Source of the DNA: Paenibacillus sp. BJ-4
GTDB taxonomy: Bacteria; Bacillota; Bacilli; Paenibacillales; Paenibacillaceae
Length of the DNA stretch: 64,000 nucleotides
NCBI RefSeq assembly: GCF_020404765.1
Contig: NZ_JAIVEM010000072.1
Location: forward strand, 186,001 to 250,000
Direction: 5' to 3'
The position numbers and the translations under genes were made by a program. Positions 1-7,942 of this stretch are shown here, piece after piece (within the stretch, counting starts at the first letter, position 1; each line of letters opens with the position of its first letter). Under the pieces are notes generated by a model, which ran no database searches, was not told where the DNA came from, and saw only the letters and a list, made by a program, of their open reading frames with translations.

Positions 1-1
1 T

Positions 2-166
2 CGAGGTGCGCAAAGTGCAGGCTTGCATACCATCTGGCTGGAAGGCTTTATGCCGTGGGAGGAAATAGGCGTTATACCAGACTATCAGATTGGGAGTTTG
101 CGCGAAATCATCAATTGGCTGGATCGTCTCAGCTATTCAATGAATACGGAGGAGGGGGCATCATGA
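2..166 (+). CDS. HAD-family hydrolase, C-terminal end (partial)
   Basis: Reading frame 2 is open from the window edge to a TGA at 164-166, giving the last 54 residues. They contain GAQSAGLHTIWL followed by IPDYQIGSLREI, the usual end of HAD-superfamily phosphatases: a motif-IV-like segment that senses the Gly-Ala-rich loop, then a short helix carrying the phrase PDY.I.SL.E. The substrate cannot be told from this fragment. The stop overlaps the start of the next gene as ATGA, so the two are probably translated in a coupled way. Confidence 0.75.
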   Translation, partial: RGAQSAGLHTIWLEGFMPWEEIGVIPDYQIGSLREIINWLDRLSYSMNTEEGAS

Positions 167-771
167 GCACAGAGCATTATGAACATGGAGCACACGATCT
201 AACCAAGCCTATCCTGTTATCGTTTCCAGAGCAATTCCAGACGGAGCGATTGACGATTCGCGCTCCACAGTGGGGCGATGGAGCGGTGGTCAATGAAGCG
301 ATTCGGGAGAGTGTAAATGAACTGCGGCCTTGGCTTCCTTTTGCGAGAAATCTTCCTACGCCGGAGGAATCCGAGATCAGGTCACGTCAAGCCAGACTTG
401 AATTTCTGGAGCGGTCTGACATGATGCTATATGTATTTGATACGGCTTCGGGAGAATTTGTAGCCAGCAGCGGCTTGCATCGCATCGATTGGGATACGCG
501 CAGATTTGAGATCGGGTATTGGCTCAGAACATCATGGACCGGGAAAGGTATTATAACAGAGGCTGTACATGGTATTACGGATTTTGCCATACAGCATTTG
601 AAGGCTAATCGGCTGGAGATTCGTTGTGACTCCAATAATACACGTAGCGCCAAGGTAGCGGAACGAGCAGGCTTTACATTGGAGGGGATTTTAAGGAACA
701 CCGAATATGACGAAGAGGGAAAATTGGCACACCAGATGGTTTTTGCCAAGGTGCGCGGTATTGAATTTTAG
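163..771 (+). CDS. GNAT-family N-acetyltransferase (RimJ/RimL type)
   Basis: 202 aa. The frame is open further upstream, but I chose ATG 163 because a strong purine-rich site (GGAGGAGGGGG, 149-159) lies just before it and because it overlaps the stop of the HAD gene as ATGA. The protein has the RimJ/RimL layout: an opening F.TERLTIR strand, a central FEIGYWLR strand, the acetyl-CoA loop region (SWTGKGIITEA), and the closing SAKVAERAGFTLEGILR segment. Members transfer acetyl groups to ribosomal proteins, antibiotics or small amines. The acceptor here is unknown. Confidence 0.85.
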   Translation: MSTEHYEHGAHDLTKPILLSFPEQFQTERLTIRAPQWGDGAVVNEAIRESVNELRPWLPFARNLPTPEESEIRSRQARLEFLERSDMMLYVFDTASGEFVASSGLHRIDWDTRRFEIGYWLRTSWTGKGIITEAVHGITDFAIQHLKANRLEIRCDSNNTRSAKVAERAGFTLEGILRNTEYDEEGKLAHQMVFAKVRGIEF

Positions 772-797
772 CATCATTAGAAGTGGAGTGAGGAAAC

Positions 798-1259
798 ATG
801 AACCGAAATAGCAAGCAGACAACCATCAAGCACAAACTTCAAATGCATGCTGATATTGGCCCGTACACGAACGGATTTGAAGTCGTTTCCTCCTCCATTG
901 GCTTTGACGACTAGGTAATTATCATTTTGTACAAGCCGTTAGGAGAGGATCAACTGTTACTGGTTGGTGCCAGATGTAGCTACTACTGCCCTGACCAGTA
1001 TGATTTGAATGGTAGAATCGTAGACCGTAATTGTGGTGCGACGATTCGAAATATTTTATTGGGTGATGCTATCCAAAATGTGCAAACAACCGCCAGTGGT
1101 GTATTTGGACAGGGTATTTCGATGAAGGAGTATTCGGCAATTATGGTTGGGGGACGCCTGTCGGCGAATCTGGCTTGGTTGCTTTTAGCAGTGACGGAAC
1201 GAAGCTGTATACCAATCAGGCGGCGGAAATTGCTGATTGCTATGCGCTTAATGTGATTT
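798..1259 (+). pseudogene. Broken propeller-like protein gene
   Basis: A good ribosome site (GTGAGGAAAC) precedes ATG 798. The frame gives 38 residues and then hits TAG at 912-914. The same frame resumes as LYKPLGEDQLLLVGARCSYY and runs to ILLGDAIQNVQTTASG. At about 1103-1106 the sensible frame changes to WTGYFDEGVFGNYGWG, followed by SGLVAFSSDGTKLYTN and IADCYALNV. The parts read as one protein broken by an internal stop or deletion and at least one frameshift. The repeated DG and G.W.GYFDEG segments resemble beta-propeller/WD40-like proteins of Bacilli. The family is inferred from memory of such sequences, and the intact length is unknown. Confidence 0.6.
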
Positions 1260-1452
1260 GCTGCGTTTGTACGATATGGTGGAGGCTCATTATGATTGAT
1301 TATAAGATGAAAAATATAGACAAGCTGGTGTGCATACAATATGACATCAGCATAAGGTTAAGCATTCTTGCAAGCGTTATCCTAAGGGAAAGCTTAACGG
1401 ATTTCCAGCAGCCCAACGGGGACTTTTCCAGTGTTAAGGCAGGTGATCTAGC

Positions 1453-1953
1453 ATGAGGAGCGTTCGTAAAAGCGTCGGCAGAAAGGCAAATCGGGCAATA
1501 CAGGTGAAATCTCACTGGAAGAAACGCGCTGGGTATCTGGTTGCCATACTGGTCGTTATTGTATTGGGCTTGGGAAGCCGGATCTTCTCCTCCCGGTTGC
1601 CTGAATTTGTTGCCAGTCACTTTGGGGATGCCTTGTGGGCGTGCATGATTTACTTTGGGCTTAGAATGTTGTGGGTAGATCGTCAATTGTCTGTAGCCCT
1701 ATGGGGCAGCTTGCTGTTTTGCTTCGCCATTGAGTTCAGTCAGATGTACCAAGCTCCCTGGATCAACCACATCCGGACGACGACGCTGGGCGGGCTGGTG
1801 CTCGGCAAAGGATTCCTGACCGCTGATCTGATCAGGTATACGGTTGGTATTGCGATATCCTGGGTGCTGGATCAAGGCTGCCAAAAGCTGATGGGGATCC
1901 ATACACAAAAAGACGACGACAATTCATTGAAAACATCCAAATCACTCAAATAA
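1453..1953 (+). CDS. DUF2809 family membrane protein
   Basis: 166 aa. After a basic N-terminus there are about four hydrophobic segments (roughly residues 26-46, 55-72, 80-97 and 125-145). The sequence GLGSRIFSSRLPEFV, then HFGDALWACMIYFGLR and FCFAIEFSQMYQAPW, matches the DUF2809 pattern (P.....GD.LWA....F, E..Q.). The function of the family is unknown. The ATG lies about 8 nt after AGGTGAT and overlaps a TGA of the preceding frame. The next gene starts about 20 bp after the stop, so the two may be cotranscribed. Confidence 0.75.
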   Translation: MRSVRKSVGRKANRAIQVKSHWKKRAGYLVAILVVIVLGLGSRIFSSRLPEFVASHFGDALWACMIYFGLRMLWVDRQLSVALWGSLLFCFAIEFSQMYQAPWINHIRTTTLGGLVLGKGFLTADLIRYTVGIAISWVLDQGCQKLMGIHTQKDDDNSLKTSKSLK

Positions 1954-1974
1954 CTTGAAAAGCGAGGGTTGCGC

Positions 1975-3225
1975 TTGAAACAGAAGGGAAAACGTCACAG
2001 GTTGTTCGGTAAGATGATTGGATTATGTGCGGGGTTCAGCTTGTTATTTGCGACCATGCTTGTTCCAGGGCAGGCACTGGCCGAAAAACAGCTTGCTGCG
2101 TCTATTCGTTTTGACTTTGGCCCGGGGAAGGTAGCTGACGGATACACCCAGGTTACCGCCAAGGATGCTTACACGCCTGAGCGAGGCTATGGATTTATGG
2201 ATCTGTCCAAGGTAAGCGAAGCGGATCGTGGTGGCAATGATGCTATTCGTTCGGATTTTGTCCGTGTTCAAGGCTCATCCTTTGTCGTCAATTTACCACC
2301 TGCGGATTACACGTTTTCCCTGATTGCCGGAGATACAGCCGGGAACACAGATATAACTGTTAAAGCCGAGTCCATCGTTAAGGTGGAGCCTACGACCAAA
2401 GCTGCAGGCCAATTTGTCGAGGCAGGATTTGAACTCGCCCTTATCGATGGTCAGTTGGAATTGTACTTCTCGGGAAATGATCCGAAGGTTAACGCTTTGG
2501 TTATCACGCCCAAGGACGCTCGAACGGCTGGAGAACATCCTTCGGTATACCTTGCCGGAGATTCTACGGTTCAAACCTATAAATCCTCGATGAAGCCTCA
2601 GGCGGGTTGGGGTCAAATGATTGCTCCGTTTTTTACAAATGAGACTACTTTTGTGAATCGCTCGATAGGTGGACGAAGCACGAAGACCTTCCTTGTGCAG
2701 GGACGACTAGATGATATTTTGAGGAATATCCGTCCTGGGGATTATCTGCTCATACAGTTTGGTCATAATGATGCGGCGATTAACAACCAAGAGCGTTATG
2801 TTTCACCAGCGGATTACAAAGTTTACTTGAAAACCTACATTCAAGGAGCCACACAACGTGGGGCTACACCTGTGTTAATTACTCCTGTTGGCCGTCGGGA
2901 TTATGACGCAGCAAGTGCTTCCTTTCGGGTTAGCTTCCCGGAATATGTGCAGGCCATGAAGGAAACGGCAGCCGAGACAGGTGTTGCACTAGTTGATCTT
3001 AGTCGCTTGAGTGTAGCATACTATAATACACTTGGTCCGGAAGGTACACTCCCGTTATTTCTACATGTAGAGCCAGGGGTGTATCCTGCATTCCCTGATG
3101 GGGTGAAGGATGACACGCATTTTCAGGAGTACGGCGCAGAGCAAATAGCCCGACTGGTAGCTCAGGGGATCCGTGAGTTGAATATTCCTTTATCTTCTTA
3201 TGTACAGGCGGAGGATTTGCAATAA
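1975..3225 (+). CDS. Secreted rhamnogalacturonan acetylesterase (SGNH/GDSL, CE12-like)
   Basis: 416 aa with a Sec signal peptide (basic start, hydrophobic core, cleavage near PGQALA). Residues about 30-175 form a beta-rich module that reads like the N-terminal galactose-binding-like domain of CE12 esterases. The SGNH hydrolase follows: block I YLAGDSTVQTY with the nucleophile Ser, the Gly block NRSIGGRSTKTF, the Asn block LLIQFGHNDAA, and block V KDDTHFQEYGA with the catalytic Asp and His. These enzymes remove acetyl groups from pectic rhamnogalacturonan. I chose TTG 1975, 6 nt after GAGGG, over TTG 1969, which abuts that site. It fits with the pectate lyase at 43.9 kb. Confidence 0.88.
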   Translation: MKQKGKRHRLFGKMIGLCAGFSLLFATMLVPGQALAEKQLAASIRFDFGPGKVADGYTQVTAKDAYTPERGYGFMDLSKVSEADRGGNDAIRSDFVRVQGSSFVVNLPPADYTFSLIAGDTAGNTDITVKAESIVKVEPTTKAAGQFVEAGFELALIDGQLELYFSGNDPKVNALVITPKDARTAGEHPSVYLAGDSTVQTYKSSMKPQAGWGQMIAPFFTNETTFVNRSIGGRSTKTFLVQGRLDDILRNIRPGDYLLIQFGHNDAAINNQERYVSPADYKVYLKTYIQGATQRGATPVLITPVGRRDYDAASASFRVSFPEYVQAMKETAAETGVALVDLSRLSVAYYNTLGPEGTLPLFLHVEPGVYPAFPDGVKDDTHFQEYGAEQIARLVAQGIRELNIPLSSYVQAEDLQ

Positions 3226-3267
3226 AACGCTATCTCCATACCCATGGTATACTTGGAAAATAAGCTG

Positions 3268-3310
3268 GCCCTACCCAAGGATGGCATTGTTTCGGCTTGG
3301 GTAGGGCTTT
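3268..3310 (+). terminator. Rho-independent terminator after the acetylesterase
   Basis: A 12-bp perfect stem (3268-3279 with 3296-3307) is followed by a short, interrupted T stretch. It separates the esterase from the methyltransferase. Confidence 0.7.
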
Positions 3311-3355
3311 CACGTTTGTGGACTTATCTATCTTGTAGATTAGGAGGAAGCGAAG

Positions 3356-4300
3356 ATGACGGTTGCCCTGCTCAGCAGACTCATTGATAGTCAAATGTTC
3401 TATAATCAGCAGCGAAGTTTGTTCTATATACGAGAGGGAAATGTTCTTATGGGTCCTTCACCAGAGTTGACCTACTGGATGACACAGAGGGGCCCGGAAT
3501 TGATTTTCATGCTGCATAACTTAAAGCGTCAGCATACGTATACCGCTTTTGTTGCGGAAGTTGCGTCCAAAACGCTGCATCAGTTTGTAAGCACCAATCA
3601 ATTTCTGCATTTTCACACCAATCATGCGAGGGAGCTTACGGAGCTGTACGATCGATTCTTCGAACGGATTCGAAAGCTGTTCCAAAAGCAATCTATCGAT
3701 AAAGCAAGACTGAGCCTGCTGCTCCAGCAGCATTACGGGCAGTTGAGAGATTTTTTAATTCGGACCAACGGACGAGCGATGTTTGCCAAGTATGCCAAGA
3801 GTGAGTATACCTTTTGGATACCTTGCGAGGAATATACGCCGGAGCTGCAAGCCAAGCTGCTAGGATTGGACATGGCTCGTATGCAAGAGCCTGTTCTCGA
3901 CATCGGTTGCGGATCGGAAGCACGGCTGGTCTTCTATTTGCGTTCTCACGGAATCAAGGCTTATGGGGCGGATCGGTTGGCTAGAACAGAAGGCTGTGTA
4001 ACCCAGGGAGATTGGTTGGAGACCACCTATGAGCAAAGCGCATGGGGAACGATCGTGTCTCATATGGCGTTTTCCAATCATTTTATACATCATCATCTGA
4101 AGGCTGACGGTAATATTTATGAGTACGCTCACAAATATATGGAAATCCTCAGAGCAATTCGGCCCGGAGGGAGTTTTATGTACAGTCCATGCCTTCCATT
4201 TATGGAAGAGCTTTTGGATGCCCGATCGGGTTATCAAGTAGAGTATATCCAATCTTCTACTGGTTATAAAGCCACGAAAATAACGCGTTTGGGTTCATAG
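3356..4300 (+). CDS. Class I SAM-dependent methyltransferase-like protein
   Basis: 314 aa. ATG 3356 follows AGGAGGAAG at good spacing. The C-terminal half carries methyltransferase motif I, VLDIGCGSEARLVFYL (about residues 180-195), then an acidic end of strand beta-2 (AYGADRL) and a later IRPGGSFMYSPCLPF segment typical of motif III. The N-terminal ~170 residues are mainly helical and I do not recognise them. The substrate is unknown. The gene sits alone between a terminator and degraded sequence. Confidence 0.7.
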   Translation: MTVALLSRLIDSQMFYNQQRSLFYIREGNVLMGPSPELTYWMTQRGPELIFMLHNLKRQHTYTAFVAEVASKTLHQFVSTNQFLHFHTNHARELTELYDRFFERIRKLFQKQSIDKARLSLLLQQHYGQLRDFLIRTNGRAMFAKYAKSEYTFWIPCEEYTPELQAKLLGLDMARMQEPVLDIGCGSEARLVFYLRSHGIKAYGADRLARTEGCVTQGDWLETTYEQSAWGTIVSHMAFSNHFIHHHLKADGNIYEYAHKYMEILRAIRPGGSFMYSPCLPFMEELLDARSGYQVEYIQSSTGYKATKITRLGS

Positions 4301-4585
4301 GAGCTAAGTGTTCAGAGGTGAAAAGCAGAGTATAAGGGAGGCACAAAATGAATGTAGAAAAGTACAAGCAGGCGCTGTTAGTGCTTTTGGATTGAATTTA
4401 GTGCGTTCATTTGTCAGATTCAATCTTGGAATGGTAGTATAAGGATAGATATTACTCTATTTGGGATTCTATTAATCTAAATCATAGTTTCCTGAAAGCC
4501 GATATATGGGAATGAGGCGAGAACACACTGTTATTGTAGCCGCCCGAAAATAGATGTATACAACTGGGTTAGGAGAGTAGAAGAA
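4301..4585 (+). other. Gene-free stretch with possible coding debris
   Basis: A strong ribosome site (AAGGGAGG) precedes ATG 4348, but the frame ends after 15 codons (stop 4393-4395). Further along in the same frame, between stops, is a stretch that looks like protein (YKDRYYSIWDSINLNHSFLK). This may be the remnant of a small decayed gene. I cannot name a family, and chance is not excluded. Confidence 0.3.
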
Positions 4586-5143
4586 GTGTCGGATTTATAT
4601 ACAAAAAAAGAAGTAGAGGAATATGTCACGAACGTAGCTCTTGAACGGCCTTTAGGTGTAAGTATTGCAGCCATTTTACTGATTTTTAATGGGGCTCTTC
4701 TGCTGGTGACACAGCTATTGACACTCAATGCGTTGAATGAGGCTTCTACGTTGGTAGGGGTTTGCAGGGGCATGTTTCAAGGATTCATTGCTTTGCTTGG
4801 TTTGGCCGGAACGACTGCCGGTGTCGGTATGTTGTTTGGTAAGAAGTGGGCTTGGTGGCTGGCTGTATTTTATTTTACATATGAGACTATGCGTTATGCC
4901 TGTGCCATTTTGTTCATTCCGAATGTCCCGCCCGTATTGGGTGGTGTACAGCTAAGTCCTGCTTTATATTACATAAAGTATGGTATGCGTATTATTTGGA
5001 ATTTGTCGTTTACTTTGTTCATGTGTCGTAGTAAAGTGCCCGCATTTTTTCAAACGAATGAAGTCAACAAGTGGAGAGCATGTATTGCATTATTACTAAT
5101 AAATGGAGTGCTGGTTGCCATTGGCTGGGGGCTGCTCAATTAA
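4586..5143 (+). CDS. Four-TM membrane protein of unknown function
   Basis: 185 aa starting at GTG 4586, about 8 nt after TAGGAGAG. A short charged N-terminus (residues 1-22) is followed by hydrophobic segments at about 25-47, 58-80, 84-107 and 163-183, with another possible one near 125-140. I see no catalytic motif and do not recognise the family. It lies 25 bp upstream of the GNAT gene on the same strand, so the two may share a transcript. Confidence 0.6.
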   Translation: MSDLYTKKEVEEYVTNVALERPLGVSIAAILLIFNGALLLVTQLLTLNALNEASTLVGVCRGMFQGFIALLGLAGTTAGVGMLFGKKWAWWLAVFYFTYETMRYACAILFIPNVPPVLGGVQLSPALYYIKYGMRIIWNLSFTLFMCRSKVPAFFQTNEVNKWRACIALLLINGVLVAIGWGLLN

Positions 5144-5168
5144 GTTTTTTATGTGAGGAAGGAGATGC

Positions 5169-5732
5169 ATGATGACAAAGGAAACATTTCCGGTGCTGCA
5201 AACCAAACGGCTTCGTTTAAGAAAACTTATATTAGAGGACGCGCAGGACGTATTCGCCTATTTCTCCAAAGATGAAGTCACAAAATATTATGATCTGGAA
5301 AGCTTTATAGAGGTAGAGCAAGCAGAAAAATTTATTCGTTCCATGCTAACTAGATATGAGAAGCAAGAGGGCTTTCGTTGGGGGATTGCGTTAAAAGAAG
5401 CTCCTGAGCGGATCGTGGGTACAATTGGATTTCATAACTGGCACAAGGAGCACTCCCGTATTGAAATCGGCTATGAGCTGGCACCGGAATATTGGCGGCA
5501 AGGCCTGATGACAGAAGCGATGAAGGTGGTAGTTGATTATGGCTTTCATTTGCTGCAGGTTCACCGTATAGAAGCCTTCATTGATCCAGATAACGAAGGC
5601 TCCAGACGGCTACTGCTCAAAAGTGGTTTTACCCAAGAGGGCCACTTGAGAGACTATTTTTATGAAAAAGGGCAATTCGTCGACGCTGTTATTTTTGGCT
5701 ACCTTCGGGAGGAGCATTCCGTGGATCAATAA
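5169..5732 (+). CDS. GNAT-family N-acetyltransferase (RimJ/RimL type)
   Basis: 187 aa. GGAGGAGATGC stands before two tandem ATGs (5169 and 5172). The order of motifs is that of RimJ/RimL acetyltransferases: LQTKRLRLRKL at the start, RIEIGYELAPEYWRQGLMTEA (motif A, acetyl-CoA binding) in the middle, and HRIEAFIDPDNEGSRRLLLKSGF near the end. The acceptor is unknown. It resembles the GNAT at 163-771 in layout but is clearly a different paralogue. It ends 2 bp before the end of the convergent GIY-YIG gene. Confidence 0.88.
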   Translation: MMTKETFPVLQTKRLRLRKLILEDAQDVFAYFSKDEVTKYYDLESFIEVEQAEKFIRSMLTRYEKQEGFRWGIALKEAPERIVGTIGFHNWHKEHSRIEIGYELAPEYWRQGLMTEAMKVVVDYGFHLLQVHRIEAFIDPDNEGSRRLLLKSGFTQEGHLRDYFYEKGQFVDAVIFGYLREEHSVDQ

Positions 5733-5734
5733 TT

Positions 5735-6076
5735 TTACAAATATCCTTTGTCTCCGTAAGGCTGGAGTCGATCAAGCCAAGTCTGCTCCAGTTTTGCCAG
5801 TGCATCTTTAACATCGAAGAACTCTGAATCCTTTTTCTTCAAAATGTCCAGCACTTCAAATTCAAACGCATCGTCGCCATATTCATTCCATTCCTGTTGC
5901 AGCGGTTTATTCATAAAAACTCCCATTTGCAACTCAAAACGACGACCGTTTAGCGACTTCAAATTCGGCGTAGCAGCGACAAACATTTTTCCATTGTGTG
6001 TATTACGAATGCAATAGATTCCAGCCTCTGTTTTTATCTCCTTGTATTGCTGTACCAGTTCTTTTCTTCGGTTCAT
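5735..6076 (-). CDS. GIY-YIG nuclease family protein
   Basis: 113 aa. The N-terminal AGIYCIRNTHNGKMFVAAT is a GIY-YIG signature in which the second element (usually YIG) has degenerated to MFVAAT. The C-terminus has LAKLEQTWLDRLQPYGDKGY, resembling the C-terminal part of stand-alone GIY-YIG proteins of Bacilli. Because the second Tyr is replaced by Phe, nuclease activity is uncertain. ATG 6076 follows AGGAGGATTC. It lies 31 bp downstream of the DUF2087 regulator on the same strand and is probably cotranscribed with it. Confidence 0.75.
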   Translation of the reverse strand: MNRRKELVQQYKEIKTEAGIYCIRNTHNGKMFVAATPNLKSLNGRRFELQMGVFMNKPLQQEWNEYGDDAFEFEVLDILKKKDSEFFDVKDALAKLEQTWLDRLQPYGDKGYL

Positions 6077-6107
6077 GTTGAATCCTCCTATTTATAAACG
6101 TTACCCA

Positions 6108-6866
6108 TCAATAATCTTTCAACCAATATTCACTGCCATCCGGTTTGCGATCCAATAGACCGTATTCAATCATATATCTTCGCACCGTGACATAATCGTC
6201 ATACACTTCCTCTAAAATCACATTGATATCCTTCTCATGATACGTTTGTCCTTTTTCGAAACGTCCCGCAATTTCACGCAGCACAACCAGCTTGTGCTTT
6301 TCTTGCATTTTGAAGGTTTTTAGGCGCCCGTCTGTACCGTCCGGAAAATACTTTTTGAGTATCTTTTGCTTTTCGGCTTCTGTAATGTTGTAGCGTTCGT
6401 CCACCATTCGTGCCCGTACCGGCACTTCGACGATGGCGGGAGCGTGACGGTCCTTCTCCTTCAGCAGCTCCATTAATGTGAGAAATACCTTGGCCTGCCG
6501 TTCTTTTTCCTTGAGACCAAAGCGATGATTGCGTATGGTGGATGCACTACCGATTCCGGTTTCCTTTTGAATATCCGTATCGCCCATGCCTTGATAAAAT
6601 AACTGAAGCAGCCGATTCTGATGATCCGTCAGCCCGGTCAGCTTTTTGTCCAGGCTAATCAAATATTCAAATACCGAACCATATGTCCGCTCAATATGAA
6701 GACGCATGTATCTCTCCGCGTCATAAAATACCCCTTGATCCTCATATATGATGCCTTGCTCGTATCGCTGTTCGTCCAGCAGGCAAACGATCTGCTCTCC
6801 CTGACGGATATACCCGCGCTTCAGTTCCTCGATTCCAGCATTCCAAAATAGCTCGGAATGATCCAT
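6108..6866 (-). CDS. DUF2087 domain transcriptional regulator
   Basis: 252 aa. The middle (about residues 80-125) holds a LuxR/GerE-like helix-turn-helix (LTDHQNRLLQLFYQGMGDTDIQKETGIG in outline, then STIRNHRFGLKEKER). The last ~90 residues are DUF2087: KILKKYFPDG.DGRLKTF, KLVVLREIAGRFE.G..Y.EKD.N, and YVTVRRYMIEYGLLDR..DGSEYW. I prefer ATG 6866 because AGGTG lies 9 nt upstream; a GTG at 6878 is also in frame. The family is thought to be regulatory; its target is unknown. Confidence 0.8.
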   Translation of the reverse strand: MDHSELFWNAGIEELKRGYIRQGEQIVCLLDEQRYEQGIIYEDQGVFYDAERYMRLHIERTYGSVFEYLISLDKKLTGLTDHQNRLLQLFYQGMGDTDIQKETGIGSASTIRNHRFGLKEKERQAKVFLTLMELLKEKDRHAPAIVEVPVRARMVDERYNITEAEKQKILKKYFPDGTDGRLKTFKMQEKHKLVVLREIAGRFEKGQTYHEKDINVILEEVYDDYVTVRRYMIEYGLLDRKPDGSEYWLKDY

Positions 6867-7326
6867 TTTAGCAAACACCTCGATTAAATGATGGTTATTT
6901 TTATAGACAATATAACATTTTGTTTATAATAAATCAATGAGTTGAATGGTATGAATGGACTATACAACAACTCATAGTCTCCATGTCGAGAACAGTCTCA
7001 ATAAATAAGATGAGAGCGGGTGGCAAAACGCGCATTACTTTTTGGGGAGATATGAGGAAGAGTGGAATCCAAGAGAGACGGTACAATCGATGCTTACTAT
7101 GGAATTATAATACAGGCCAAAATTTCATCGAACTAAGCTGTGAAAAATAAACAATGAATGCAACGAAGATTTATGCTGGAATCGGTAATGGGATTGGAGG
7201 CGGGTAGGGGACCTATTGAATTGAACTTTTCAAAAAAAGGATGAAGTGACTCCAGGCATTCAACAACTTGCTTCGAAAAAATGATCCTTATGTTCTATAT
7301 CATTGAATTTTCCAAATAAAAAAAGC
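6867..7326. other. 460-bp stretch without a convincing gene
   Basis: It holds the upstream region of the DUF2087 gene (AT-rich, 6890-6935) and then mixed sequence. The only ORFs are short. A 32-codon ORF at 7052-7150 has a poorly placed ribosome site, and an overlapping frame without a start ends in EEWNPRETVQSMLTMEL. I see no hairpin terminator, RNA motif or repeat that I can support. Confidence 0.5.
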
Positions 7327-7632
7327 TTACTGTCTCAGCGAATGTACCAGTTGTTGACTGATAAATACGAGCGGATTATGAGTTAATTTTGCCAATTCCA
7401 GCATCACAGCACCAGCAGAAGGACTAAAGCCCCAATCACCTCCGAATAATATGTTTTGCTGCTGTTCTGATGTAGGGGATTCCGGTTCTTCCAAACCATA
7501 CTGCTCCATTAATCTCTCTTTCGTTTCTTGATCTATGGCAGGGTTTTCCTCTGCAAAGCTATAGTAGATAGGAACGCTTAAATGTAATAAAAGAAATAAT
7601 GCTCCGAATATGATTATTTTTTTGCTTTGCAT
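7327..7632 (-). CDS. Small secreted or membrane-anchored protein
   Basis: 101 aa. ATG 7632 follows AGGAGCTAACG. Residues 1-27 are a signal peptide or anchor (KKIIIFGALFLLLHLSV, possible cleavage after YYSFA). The mature part begins acidic and Gln-rich (EENPAIDQETKERLMEQYG) and ends with a hydrophobic stretch (AVMLELAKLTHNPLVFISQQLVHSL). I do not recognise it. Its start faces the tRNA-Pro promoter. Confidence 0.6.
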   Translation of the reverse strand: MQSKKIIIFGALFLLLHLSVPIYYSFAEENPAIDQETKERLMEQYGLEEPESPTSEQQQNILFGGDWGFSPSAGAVMLELAKLTHNPLVFISQQLVHSLRQ

Positions 7633-7698
7633 CGTTAGCTCCTGTAAATCTCAGTTTTGGAATCATATCATTTCGTAACAATTGGACTAAATAGTCCC

Positions 7699-7727
7699 TT
7701 TACAGGTTTTTAAGACCAGATTATAAT
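7699..7727 (+). promoter_or_regulatory. Promoter of tRNA-Pro
   Basis: TTTACA (7699-7704), 17-bp spacer, TATAAT (7722-7727), about 37 bp before the mature tRNA. This is a near-consensus sigma-A promoter. Confidence 0.8.
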
Positions 7728-7764
7728 GGTAAATAACAGCATTGATCTACATACACCGATTTAT

Positions 7765-7838
7765 CGGGGTATAGCGCAGCTAGGTAGCGCGCACCCTTGG
7801 GGTGGGTGAGGTCGTGGGTTCGAATCCCGCTACTCCGA
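7765..7838 (+). tRNA. tRNA-Pro (anticodon GGG)
   Basis: A complete cloverleaf can be drawn by hand. The acceptor stem is CGGGGTA with TACTCCG (one G-U). The D stem is GCGC/GCGC. The anticodon stem is CACCC/GGGTG with loop TTGGGGT, giving anticodon GGG and G37. The T arm is GTGGG-TTCGAAT-CCCGC and the discriminator base is A. CCA is not encoded. It reads proline codons CCC and CCU. A terminator follows at once, so this is a single-tRNA transcription unit. Confidence 0.93.
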
Positions 7839-7849
7839 TTTCAATTTAA

Positions 7850-7892
7850 ATGTCCTGCTGACGCAGATATGCGCCTGCGGGGCATTTTTTTA
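7850..7892 (+). terminator. Terminator after tRNA-Pro
   Basis: A 9-bp stem (7850-7858 with 7877-7885, two wobble pairs) ends in a run of seven T. Confidence 0.8.
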
Positions 7893-7942
7893 TGGTTTGC
7901 ATTCCTATTTACCAATAAGTGCATACAGAAATGAGGGGAAGC

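Noticed and set aside
7052..7150. A 32-codon ORF
   Set aside because: GGGGAGA is only 2-3 nt before the ATG and the product looks random; an overlapping frame looks no better.
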